From the NCBI RefSeq assembly GCF_000967245.1, contig NZ_KQ033878.1:586848-650847 (forward strand): a stretch of DNA of 64,000 nt, read 5' to 3'. Within the stretch, counting starts at the first letter, position 1; every line of letters begins with the position of its first letter. The translations under genes and the position numbers were made by a program. The DNA is from Bombilactobacillus mellis. Its GTDB lineage: Bacteria; Bacillota; Bacilli; Lactobacillales; Lactobacillaceae. Of the stretch, positions 55,296 to 63,303 are shown piece by piece. The notes beneath the pieces were generated by a model that saw only the letters and a program-made list of their open reading frames with translations, made no database searches and was not told the origin of the DNA.

Positions 55296-55661
55296 TTACG
55301 TTCTTGTAATATCACAAATAGTAAAGTCCAAAATATCTTTTAATTTGATAACTACTTGTTTTAATGCAGCTTCAACTTCCGAAACCTCACCACTTACAAC
55401 AACTGAGCCGCTAAAACGATCAATAAACTCTAATTCCACGTTCCCAGACTTAGTAGCAATGTCACTAGCAATCATTGAAGCTTCACTAGGCGTTATTGTT
55501 AAAATACCTAATGCTGAATTATGAGAACTCAAACCTAATTTTGTAAAAATATTCTTATCAGGATTGGCAATAATGTGTGCTAAAGTTATTTGTTTACCTG
55601 GAACGTATTCTTGAATCATTCTTTCTGGTTCAGTTCTACGAGCATGTTTATTATCTGACAT
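55296..55661 (-). CDS. eutS: Shell protein, permuted BMC hexamer
   Basis: A 121-residue circularly permuted BMC-domain protein. The [19 protein letters not shown] start and [20 protein letters not shown] are diagnostic of EutS/PduU. It has about 12 extra charged residues at the N-terminus ([13 protein letters not shown]). It forms bent hexamers in the microcompartment shell. The start has AAGGAAG at 8 bases. Confidence 0.93.
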   Translation of the reverse strand: MSDNKHARRTEPERMIQEYVPGKQITLAHIIANPDKNIFTKLGLSSHNSALGILTITPSEASMIASDIATKSGNVELEFIDRFSGSVVVSGEVSEVEAALKQVVIKLKDILDFTICDITRT

Positions 55662-55693
55662 TAGACATACTTCCTTCTATTTAAAGAAAATAA

Positions 55694-56137
55694 TTAAGAT
55701 TGATTAGCCCAATCAGCTGGATAAGTAATATATATAAATCGTGCCTCCGTAGGGGCAGAGAACTTAATTTTACTACCCTTGGGAATTAAAATGGACTGTC
55801 CCGGTTCTGCAGTAACTGTACCTTGAGAGCCAATAACACTCAGTGTTCCTGCGATAACATAGTCAAATTCGTCATAATTTAACTGCCAATCAAAAGTACT
55901 GGCTTTCATCACCATTAATCCCGCTCCCAAACGTGGGCTTTGTTTTAAATCAAAAAAGTCCTTAGTATACACATGATCATTGGCATTACCGGTATCCATT
56001 CTATCCTGCTCACTTACTTCTAAATCGGGGATATCTACCATCATTAAACCGTCTGCTGTGGAAGTCTTATAGGCCCCTAATTTTTCAGTCAAAATTTGCC
56101 TAACAATTTTTTCAACTTCTTCGCGCTCGATATTCAT
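55694..56137 (-). CDS. eutQ: Ethanolamine utilization cupin protein
   Basis: A 147-residue EutQ containing the single cupin domain (MDTGNANDHVYTKDFFD, then FDWQLNYDEFDYVIAGTL). It is shorter than the roughly 230-residue enterobacterial form and lacks the front part. EutQ has been associated with acetate kinase activity and shell assembly. The N-terminus (EREEVEKIVRQILTEKL) is an amphipathic helix like an encapsulation peptide. Confidence 0.9.
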   Translation of the reverse strand: MNIEREEVEKIVRQILTEKLGAYKTSTADGLMMVDIPDLEVSEQDRMDTGNANDHVYTKDFFDLKQSPRLGAGLMVMKASTFDWQLNYDEFDYVIAGTLSVIGSQGTVTAEPGQSILIPKGSKIKFSAPTEARFIYITYPADWANQS

Positions 56138-56156
56138 AGGTTTTCCTCACTTTCAA

Positions 56157-57254
56157 TTAACCTTCTTGAGAATTCTTTTTCAAAACACGATCAGCCATAA
56201 ACATAGCCACAGCAATAGCAGTAATACCAGCAACAAGTTTACTAATGATCATCGGAAATATCATTTGTTTAGCCACACCAGCAACAAAGCCTAAATGATC
56301 TCCGAAAACAAAGGCTGCAGATACTGCAAAGGCTACATTAATAATTTTGCCGCGATCATCCATATCTTTCATCATTTCAAACATCGGAATATTATTGGCC
56401 AAAGTTGCTACTAGTCCTGCAGCTGCTGTTTCGTTCATTCCTAATAACTTTCCTAATTTTAACAAGGGTTTTTTAAAGACTTTTGTTATTACAAAAACTA
56501 AAGTAAAAGCACCAGCTAAAGTCATCGCAATACTTCCCACTGTTTGAATAGCCCCTTTAACATTACCAATACCAGGAATAATTTTGACACCAATCATCGA
56601 TTGAACAGCACCTAAAGCCAAACCAAAGGTTCCAATGATGACAATTGCTTGACCAAAAACAGAGAATCCTTTAATCATTGCCTCTGGTTTAAACCAAAGA
56701 CCCAAGGCTATTAATACCGCAAATAATATAATCGGAATTAAATTCATCAAAACTGACATTAAAGGCATACCCATCATAAGACCCCCGACAAAACAACCAA
56801 TTGGTATTGTAATCATGCCGGATAAAACTCCTGTAGCCAAAAAGCGGTGATCTTTTTTATCTATAATCCCTAGTGCGACTGGTATGGAGAATACAATGGT
56901 AGGTCCCATCATTGATCCTAGAATAACACCTGCAAATAATCCAGCTTGTGTATTTATGGCCATTTGCTGTGCTAGTTGAAAGCCTCCCATATCAATAGCA
57001 ATTAAGCTTGTGGCAAACATCGAAGGATCAGCCCCCAAGGCCCGATAAAGTGGAACAATTAAAGGTGACAAAATCTTTGCTAAAATGGGTGCTAACACAA
57101 TAATCCCTACCATGGACATAGCTAAGGACCCCATCGACATAATTCCTTCTTCAAATTTGGCTCCTAAGCCAAACTTGTCTCCTAGCATTTTATCTAAGGC
57201 ACCTAAAGCCATAAAAAATACCATGATATACATAATTATTTCATTTATTCCCAT
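56157..57254 (-). CDS. eutH: Ethanolamine transporter
   Basis: A 365-residue membrane protein with about ten helices, containing IAIDMGGFQLAQQMA, GLVATLANNIPMFEMMKDMD and FGDHLGFVAG, all EutH-specific. It imports ethanolamine, important at low pH or low concentration. It begins behind AAGGAGGG and is flanked by the hypothetical eut protein and eutQ. Confidence 0.94.
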   Translation of the reverse strand: MGINEIIMYIMVFFMALGALDKMLGDKFGLGAKFEEGIMSMGSLAMSMVGIIVLAPILAKILSPLIVPLYRALGADPSMFATSLIAIDMGGFQLAQQMAINTQAGLFAGVILGSMMGPTIVFSIPVALGIIDKKDHRFLATGVLSGMITIPIGCFVGGLMMGMPLMSVLMNLIPIILFAVLIALGLWFKPEAMIKGFSVFGQAIVIIGTFGLALGAVQSMIGVKIIPGIGNVKGAIQTVGSIAMTLAGAFTLVFVITKVFKKPLLKLGKLLGMNETAAAGLVATLANNIPMFEMMKDMDDRGKIINVAFAVSAAFVFGDHLGFVAGVAKQMIFPMIISKLVAGITAIAVAMFMADRVLKKNSQEG

Positions 57255-57288
57255 TAGTAGCCCTCCTTTCTAAACTAAACAAACACTC

Positions 57289-57900
57289 TTATAACCTCAA
57301 ATCTTTACTACGAGCCCAATCCTTGGCTAAATCTGTCATTTTTTCATTATCTTGCAACAATTGTTGATGATTTTTCAATCTTTCCTGCAATTTAGTCAGT
57401 GTGACGTATTTATATTTAGTATTTACAACCTTATTAGTCTTACTTAAAGCTTGCAGGTGCAAATTAAAAGAACTGTTATCATAAATAAAATGAATGTTAT
57501 AATGTTCTAATTTTTGAAGAGCATCTTGGATTTCTTTCCAAACACCATATCTAGTTTGTCTTTGATATTCTATGATTTGAGGTTTTTTACTAAAAATCCA
57601 AACAGGTTTGTCTTGAAGCAAAAAGTCTAATACTTGATCAGTTAACTCATCTGTACTTATCAAATGTGCAAGTGTTACTATTTGCTTAGTTGTTATCTTA
57701 CTAAGACAAAGCAGGGCAGCATTGCTACCCTGCTTTTTTTCATATATAAGCTCATAATTTTGGGAAAGCACATCAATGTATGAGGCAGGATAATATTTCA
57801 GCGGATCTCTTAAAATTATATGGGGTTTAAACTGGCCAAGCTGTTCCATAACCCTATTGGTAACTACTTGAACTAATTGTTCTATTTCGTCAGATTTCAT
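57289..57900 (-). CDS. Eut operon protein of unknown function (TIGR02536-like)
   Basis: A 203-residue protein. Residues about 1-20 (EIEQLVQVVTNRVMEQL) form an amphipathic helix like an encapsulation peptide, so it is probably packaged in the microcompartment. The core ALLCLSKITTKQIVTLAHL and LLQDKPVWIF resembles the conserved unknown found in Gram-positive eut operons between eutD and eutH. ATG at 57900 suits the AGGTG site better than the TTG at 57906. Function is unknown. Confidence 0.7.
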   Translation of the reverse strand: MKSDEIEQLVQVVTNRVMEQLGQFKPHIILRDPLKYYPASYIDVLSQNYELIYEKKQGSNAALLCLSKITTKQIVTLAHLISTDELTDQVLDFLLQDKPVWIFSKKPQIIEYQRQTRYGVWKEIQDALQKLEHYNIHFIYDNSSFNLHLQALSKTNKVVNTKYKYVTLTKLQERLKNHQQLLQDNEKMTDLAKDWARSKDLRL

Positions 57901-57911
57901 ATACAAGACAC

Positions 57912-58493
57912 CTACTTTTTATAAAGAGTTCCACGCATGCCCTTCACAAAACCGCAAGCATTAGCCTCATCAAAATCAATATGCATTCTTGTAGCAAATT
58001 TCTCACTAACGCGAATAACCACATCATTAAATATCACGGAACGCTTCCCACTAGTTTTTACACTGACAATATCATTATTCTGAACACCAAAAATTTTAGC
58101 ATCTTCTGGTGTGATATGAATATGTCTTTGGGCAATGATAACACCACTATTTAAGTTAACACTATTATTTCCATTAATTAATGTGATTCCCGGAGTCTGG
58201 TCTAAATGGCCACTTTCTCTAATAGGAGGATCAACGCCCAAGCTCAAAGCATCTGTAATTGATAATTCAACTTGTGAGTGCTCTCTAGCAGGTCCTAAAA
58301 CTGAAACATTATTAATCTGCCCTTTAGGGCCTTTAAGAATCACTTTCTCTTTGCTAACATATTGACCCGGTTGTGATAGAGGTCGAACTGGTGTCAATTT
58401 ATAATTAAAACCAAATAACTGAGCAATAGTATCATTTGATAAATGAACGTGACGAGCAGATGCTTCAATTTCAAATGACATTCGCTTTTTCAA
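57912..58493 (-). CDS. pduL: Phosphotransacylase PduL (EutD role)
   Basis: A PduL-type phosphate acyltransferase with ASARHVHLS and IIAQRHIHITPEDA, whose histidines bind two zinc ions. It converts acetyl-CoA to acetyl phosphate inside the compartment. The coordinates use TTG at 58493, but that codon has no good ribosome site. The frame stays open upstream to 58538 and encodes TQNLNNIVDDVITELKKR, a textbook encapsulation peptide. An AGAGGG site lies 6 bases before an ATA at 58538 that overlaps the upstream stop. The true start is probably there (209 residues). Confidence 0.9.
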   Translation of the reverse strand: MKKRMSFEIEASARHVHLSNDTIAQLFGFNYKLTPVRPLSQPGQYVSKEKVILKGPKGQINNVSVLGPAREHSQVELSITDALSLGVDPPIRESGHLDQTPGITLINGNNSVNLNSGVIIAQRHIHITPEDAKIFGVQNNDIVSVKTSGKRSVIFNDVVIRVSEKFATRMHIDFDEANACGFVKGMRGTLYKK

Positions 58494-58534
58494 TTCAGTA
58501 ATAACATCATCTACAATATTATTTAAATTTTGCG

Positions 58535-59185
58535 TTATTCTTCACCCTCTTTTAAAATGCTACGAACCCAAGCCTGCATCTCATCTTCTAGATTAACGAT
58601 TAATTGATAAAAATGTGCTTGCTTAAAATCAGGATATACTATCAAACAATCTGCTAACTGAATAGCCACTCTTTCTAAGCTTAATAACATAAATTGAATA
58701 ATTATTTCATGTGAACATTTAATTTTTAATTTATTAATTTGTAAATCAACCGTTGCTAAGTTATCTAGTTTATTCAATTGTGCAGGTTCAAGAACTATTA
58801 ACGTATTAAATAATTCAAGGACATTATTAACAAGATTACGATTTAGCTCAAAATCCTGCTCTTTTAAGATCTTCAAAAACAGTAACGCTTGCTCTCGTAA
58901 AGCTGACTGTAATTTGAAGAAAGGTGTTCGATAATTGTCCAATTGTTGAAAATCAATTTCATTTTGTTTGATTGTAAAGGAATCCAGCCATGAGTTATGA
59001 TTATCGGATCTTAATTTGCCATCTTTCAAGACTGTAGATTTAAATTTTATTTGATGCTCAGCTAAAAAACTTTTAGCAGATGGTGTTAAAATAGTACCTC
59101 TTGGCAAAGATATTGAATCTTTATCAAATAGTTCCTTTTGTTTAAACATTTGACGAACATCATCTTCTGTTAGTAGTTTACCCAA
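58535..59185 (-). CDS. eutT: Ethanolamine-type cobalamin adenosyltransferase
   Basis: About 216 residues. The N-terminal LPRGTILTPSAKSFLAEHQIKF is the EutT lead, and the rest is a helical bundle of the cobalamin adenosyltransferase fold. The metal motif CCxxC of the enterobacterial enzyme is absent. The open frame reaches 59215, but AAGGAGG lies 6-7 bases before TTG at 59185, so that is the start. It supplies adenosylcobalamin close to EutBC, in addition to PduO. Confidence 0.82.
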   Translation of the reverse strand: MGKLLTEDDVRQMFKQKELFDKDSISLPRGTILTPSAKSFLAEHQIKFKSTVLKDGKLRSDNHNSWLDSFTIKQNEIDFQQLDNYRTPFFKLQSALREQALLFLKILKEQDFELNRNLVNNVLELFNTLIVLEPAQLNKLDNLATVDLQINKLKIKCSHEIIIQFMLLSLERVAIQLADCLIVYPDFKQAHFYQLIVNLEDEMQAWVRSILKEGEE

Positions 59186-59233
59186 GAGGCACCTCCTTTC
59201 AATAAAAGACCGCAATCATCACTTGCCTACTTT

Positions 59234-59542
59234 TTAATCATCCTCCATATTGGCCTTTTCTCCCAACATGTGTGGTAAAATTGCATCCACTTCACTATGC
59301 GGACGAGGAATAACATGAACTGAAATTAATTCACCAACTTTTTCACTTGCAGCTGCACCAGCATCAGTAGCTGCTTTTACAGCTCCAACATCACCACGAA
59401 CCATAACTGTAACTAATCCTGCTCCAATTTGCTCTTTACCAATTAAAGTTACATTCGCAGCTTTAACCATTGCATCAGCAGCTTCGATAGCTCCAACTAA
59501 TCCTTTAGTTTCAATCATTCCCAAGGCATTTGTATTTGACAT
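59234..59542 (-). CDS. eutM: Major hexameric shell protein
   Basis: A 102-residue single BMC-domain protein: [20 protein letters not shown] start, [16 protein letters not shown] middle and [16 protein letters not shown] end, the PduA/EutM pattern. The hexamers tile the shell and pass small substrates through the central pore. It has the strongest ribosome site of the operon (TTAGGAGG), as expected for an abundant shell protein. Confidence 0.95.
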   Translation of the reverse strand: MSNTNALGMIETKGLVGAIEAADAMVKAANVTLIGKEQIGAGLVTVMVRGDVGAVKAATDAGAAASEKVGELISVHVIPRPHSEVDAILPHMLGEKANMEDD

Positions 59543-59579
59543 AATTCATTTCCTCCTAATAGTATCTCTTCTATTTATT

Positions 59580-61052
59580 TTATTGAATTTTTTCTAAAAC
59601 CTGTTTTACTAATTCATCAATTAGTTGTTGTCTATTATCTTCTAAACCTTCAGAAACATTATTCATTCCTGACTGCTTACGGACATCTTCCAATTCACAT
59701 TTACCAACAGCAATATGTTTAATATTTAACAGATTCATTGGTCCAACATTATCTGATAAGGAACTTCCCCCAATAGCACCACATCCCAGTGTTAAAGCAG
59801 GATTCAAACAAGTTGTGGCCCCTATTCCTCCGAGAGCTCCAGGTGAATTAACAATTACTCTTGAAGCCGGGACTAAGGAAGAATATTCACGAATAACTTC
59901 TTGGTTTTCCGAATGTAAAATGGCAGTATGACCAGCGCCTTCATTCATTAAAAGTTTTTGTGTGACAGAAGCAGCTTCCTTACAATCTTCAACTTCATAA
60001 TATGCCAAAATTGGTGTTAATTTCTCACGGGAATACGGATTATTTTGACCAATATTGTTACTATAATCAGGAGCAATTAAGACTTTAGTTCCTGTTGGAA
60101 TCTTAATATCCGCCATTTTTGCTAATCTATCTGCGGATTTTCCTACAATCTGCGGATTCATTGTGTTATCAGAACGCAAGAGAAACTTCGACAGCTTATC
60201 TTTTTCATCATTATCTAAGAAATATGCTCCCTGTTTTACTAGTTCTTCATGAACCGCATCTTTATTAGATCTTTCTACAATAATAGATTGCTCAGAAGCA
60301 CAAATTGTTCCATTATCAAAAGTTTCTGAATCCATGATTCTTTTTACTGCTAATGCCGGATCAGCACTTCTTTCAATATAAGCAGAACCATTTCCAGGTC
60401 CAACACCTATTGCGGGGGTCCCAGAAGAATAGGCCGCGTGAACCATTGCTCCACCACCGGTCGCAATGATCATCTTAGTCTCTTTATTACCCATTAACTC
60501 ATCTGTTCCTTCTAAGGATAAAATGGTCATACCAGATATTAATCCTTCCGGAGCACCAGCTTTAATGGCAGCTTCATTGGCAATTTTGATAGCTTCTAAA
60601 ATGCATTTTTTAGCATTGGGGTGTGGAGAAAATACGATGGCATTTCCAGCCTTTAGAGCAATTATTGATTTATAAAACACGGACGATGTAGGATTAGTAG
60701 AAGGAATCAGCCCTGCTACAACTCCTACGGGCACTGCCATATCAACAGTTTTATTTTCAACATTTTCATCAATAATTCCTACGGTCTTTAGATTCTTATA
60801 ACGTTCATTAACGGTTTTAGAGGCAAAGATATTCTTTAAAGTTTTATCCTGCCAATTGCCAAAACCTGTTTCTTCTTGTGCCATCTTGGCCAATTTTTTA
60901 CTATTAGCTACACCAGCATCGGCAATAGCTTGACAAACTTTATCAATTTGCTCTTGTGAAAAATCACGATAAATTTTTTGTGCTTTCGTTGCCTTATGCA
61001 GTAAAATTCGTACTTCCTGCATTGAAAGTAAATCTACATCAGTTAAAGTCAA
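59580..61052 (-). CDS. eutE: CoA-acylating acetaldehyde dehydrogenase
   Basis: A 490-residue aldehyde dehydrogenase of the EutE/PduP type; catalytic Cys251 lies in NGTICASEQ, and GVVAGLIPSTNPT and VGPGNGSAYI are conserved. It oxidises acetaldehyde from ethanolamine to acetyl-CoA. It lacks the usual N-terminal encapsulation peptide; instead residues about 471-490 (RQQLIDELVKQVLEKIQ) form such a helix at the C-terminus. The start is TTG at 61052, overlapping the upstream stop by 4 bases. Confidence 0.93.
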   Translation of the reverse strand: MTLTDVDLLSMQEVRILLHKATKAQKIYRDFSQEQIDKVCQAIADAGVANSKKLAKMAQEETGFGNWQDKTLKNIFASKTVNERYKNLKTVGIIDENVENKTVDMAVPVGVVAGLIPSTNPTSSVFYKSIIALKAGNAIVFSPHPNAKKCILEAIKIANEAAIKAGAPEGLISGMTILSLEGTDELMGNKETKMIIATGGGAMVHAAYSSGTPAIGVGPGNGSAYIERSADPALAVKRIMDSETFDNGTICASEQSIIVERSNKDAVHEELVKQGAYFLDNDEKDKLSKFLLRSDNTMNPQIVGKSADRLAKMADIKIPTGTKVLIAPDYSNNIGQNNPYSREKLTPILAYYEVEDCKEAASVTQKLLMNEGAGHTAILHSENQEVIREYSSLVPASRVIVNSPGALGGIGATTCLNPALTLGCGAIGGSSLSDNVGPMNLLNIKHIAVGKCELEDVRKQSGMNNVSEGLEDNRQQLIDELVKQVLEKIQ

Positions 61053-61669
61053 TTATCTTTTCCCTCCTTTAATTCATCTAAAATAGCCTGAATTAGGGTT
61101 TTCTTATTTCCCATCTTTATTTGTTTCTTAGTTAAAGTGCTTAAATTCATTTTGTAGGCTTGTTTTCTTAAATCTACAACGCGCATTTTTTCTAAAGATT
61201 CACGATCACTGACCCAAGTTTGAGGATCATCACTTGGTGAATTGGGCGTTAATGATTTTGTTGGTTCTTTGGCTATATTATTATTTAATGTTTCATTGAA
61301 ATTGCTATTTTCTGGATTTTCTTGAACAGTTTTATCTTCTAATTCTTTTTTGAAAGATGAACTAGATTGAATATCTTTTATTACGGGATGGGAATGTTTA
61401 TATTGAGTTAAGCGTTCTGTTTGCTGGTCCAATCTTGCTATAACAAAATGAGAAATTAAACATTTTAAATTTTCGATACTTGAGATTCCTGCATCCACTG
61501 CAGCATTAACAGCTGCAACATCACCAATTAATAATACTGTGACTAATCCTCCACGCGTTATTTCTAAATCTAATAAAGAAACATCGCTTGCTTTTAAAGC
61601 AGCATCCGCAGAAACGACAGCTCCCAGAAATCCTTTTACTTCAATCATTCCTAGACTTTCTATCGCCAT
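61049..61669 (-). CDS. eutK: BMC shell protein with C-terminal SAP/Rho_N-like domain (EutK-like)
   Basis: A 206-residue protein. Residues 3-85 are a BMC domain (SLGMIEVKGFLGAVVSADAA). A Ser/Asn/Glu-rich linker spans 86-155, and residues about 158-202 (MRVVDLRKQAYKMNLS then GNKKTLIQAILDEL) resemble SAP or Rho_N nucleic-acid-binding domains. Enterobacterial EutK also has a nucleic-acid-binding-like tail, but of winged-helix type. It lies between eutL and eutE. The name is by analogy. Confidence 0.75.
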   Translation of the reverse strand: MAIESLGMIEVKGFLGAVVSADAALKASDVSLLDLEITRGGLVTVLLIGDVAAVNAAVDAGISSIENLKCLISHFVIARLDQQTERLTQYKHSHPVIKDIQSSSSFKKELEDKTVQENPENSNFNETLNNNIAKEPTKSLTPNSPSDDPQTWVSDRESLEKMRVVDLRKQAYKMNLSTLTKKQIKMGNKKTLIQAILDELKEGKDN

Positions 61670-61683
61670 TATTAATCACATCC

Positions 61684-62337
61684 TCATTTAATAGTAGGAT
61701 TATCTGCTACTGCTTTTACGGCTCCAGCAAAGGCATCACAAGCAGCTTTACATGCCGATTGGCTACCAATTAATAGTCCCCCACCAAAATTCGTTTCCGA
61801 TGGTGGACCATATAAGATGCCAATATCTACATCCGCTGCTTTTATAGCCGCATCGACTCCGTAAATTGATTCTAAAGGCGGTGCAATTAAATAAGCAATA
61901 GCTCCACCTTCTGTAACTCCGGCTATTTTTGATAAATAACTACCCGTTCTGGAAATGGTATGAGCAAAATAGACAATACTATCATCTTCATTAGCACTAA
62001 TAAAATGGGCTTCTTTTTCAATTACACTAATGCATCTATCTAAGCCGCTCCGCACTTCAGCTGGATTTGGTCCACCTAAAATGCCAATAACTTCACCTGC
62101 CAATTTTGTATTTGCATTATCGGCACCAGCATACATACTTTTGCCATATACAACTTCTACATCAGCGGTCTTCGTGGCTTCATCCAACGCAACATAGGTT
62201 ACATCATCACTATCAGCTGTAATAAGACCCAGACTTTTAATGCTGGATTTTAGATGTAAAGCCTGTGCTAATGAATGATCTACATTAGGAATTAAACGAG
62301 TGCTTAAAACATTAGCTTTTACAATACTGTCCTTCAC
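61684..62337 (-). CDS. eutL: Trimeric tandem-BMC shell protein
   Basis: A 217-residue EutL with two BMC domains in tandem: STRLIPNVDHSLAQAL and SLGLITADSDD in the first half, GGAIAYLIAPPLESIYGVDAAIKAADV and FGGGLLIGSQSACKAAC in the second. The trimers form gated pores that bind ethanolamine. GTG at 62337 has AAAGGGGG upstream and gives the normal length; the open frame runs to 62355. Confidence 0.94.
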   Translation of the reverse strand: MKDSIVKANVLSTRLIPNVDHSLAQALHLKSSIKSLGLITADSDDVTYVALDEATKTADVEVVYGKSMYAGADNANTKLAGEVIGILGGPNPAEVRSGLDRCISVIEKEAHFISANEDDSIVYFAHTISRTGSYLSKIAGVTEGGAIAYLIAPPLESIYGVDAAIKAADVDIGILYGPPSETNFGGGLLIGSQSACKAACDAFAGAVKAVADNPTIK

Positions 62338-62369
62338 ATTAAATCCCCCTTTCACCTAAATTATTATGA

Positions 62370-63287
62370 CTAATTTTCAGATGTTTTAAGATCTATTCCT
62401 GACTTCTTTAAACGCAGAATTTTATCCAAAAGCTCAGCAATATATGCTCCGGCCTCAACAGCCGCCATACCTCCATCATGAATATTAGAAACAACTGTTC
62501 GGTTAACTTCTGGCATTCCAACTGTAGGTTTATAAGCTATATAAGCACTCATTGATTTAGCTGTTACTAATCCTGGACGTTCACCTACTAGCATACAGAC
62601 AACATCTGCACCTGTAATTTCACCAATTTGATCTTCTATCCCGACACGAGCATATTTTACAAAGATGACATCTTTTGTTTCAAAACTTAAGTTATAAGTG
62701 CGTAATCCTTGTTGAATCGCTGGAATAATATCCGGAACGTTGGCTTCAATAGCAGCAGAGCTTAATCCATCTCCTACCACTAATTGAATTTTAGGATTTG
62801 CTGTGACATTATCTTTAATTTTTTTAATCATTTCATCAGAAAATTGCCGGCCATGATCTGGGCGTGTTAGATACTCATCCTTAGATTGACAAGTCGTCTG
62901 CGTCTCTAAAAAGCCCATCTTCTTCGGTAATTCTTCATCTACATCACTAAACACAGCATCTTGCGCTGCAGCATGATCAGCACGAAAGCGTAAAACTGAT
63001 GCAGTTTTATAACGACAGCCCGCTCGCCACATACCCAAACGAGCCGGTGTAAATGACTTCATTTTTAAATAACCCTCTTTATCATGAGGATGAGGAACTA
63101 AAAACTGCTTTTTTAAATCAATTTGTGTAATATCATCTAAAACTTCTCCCGATTCCTTATTATCATTATTTGTGTTATCAGCATTATCATTCTTTGATAA
63201 GTTGGTCTTAGCAGAAGCTTGAGGATCTTTAGAAGTCATATCCGTCAAAATATTTTCAATCATCGACTTAAGCTCTTGTTCATTCAT
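62370..63287 (-). CDS. eutC: Ethanolamine ammonia-lyase small subunit
   Basis: A 305-residue EutC. Conserved blocks include [44 protein letters not shown] and [19 protein letters not shown]. With EutB it splits ethanolamine into acetaldehyde and ammonia using adenosylcobalamin. The first about 50 residues are an amphipathic helix ([15 protein letters not shown]) and an Asn/Asp-rich linker, the known encapsulation signal region of EutC. It lies 16 bases downstream of eutB. Confidence 0.95.
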   Translation of the reverse strand: MNEQELKSMIENILTDMTSKDPQASAKTNLSKNDNADNTNNDNKESGEVLDDITQIDLKKQFLVPHPHDKEGYLKMKSFTPARLGMWRAGCRYKTASVLRFRADHAAAQDAVFSDVDEELPKKMGFLETQTTCQSKDEYLTRPDHGRQFSDEMIKKIKDNVTANPKIQLVVGDGLSSAAIEANVPDIIPAIQQGLRTYNLSFETKDVIFVKYARVGIEDQIGEITGADVVCMLVGERPGLVTAKSMSAYIAYKPTVGMPEVNRTVVSNIHDGGMAAVEAGAYIAELLDKILRLKKSGIDLKTSEN

Positions 63288-63303
63288 TTAATCACCTTCT
63301 CTA

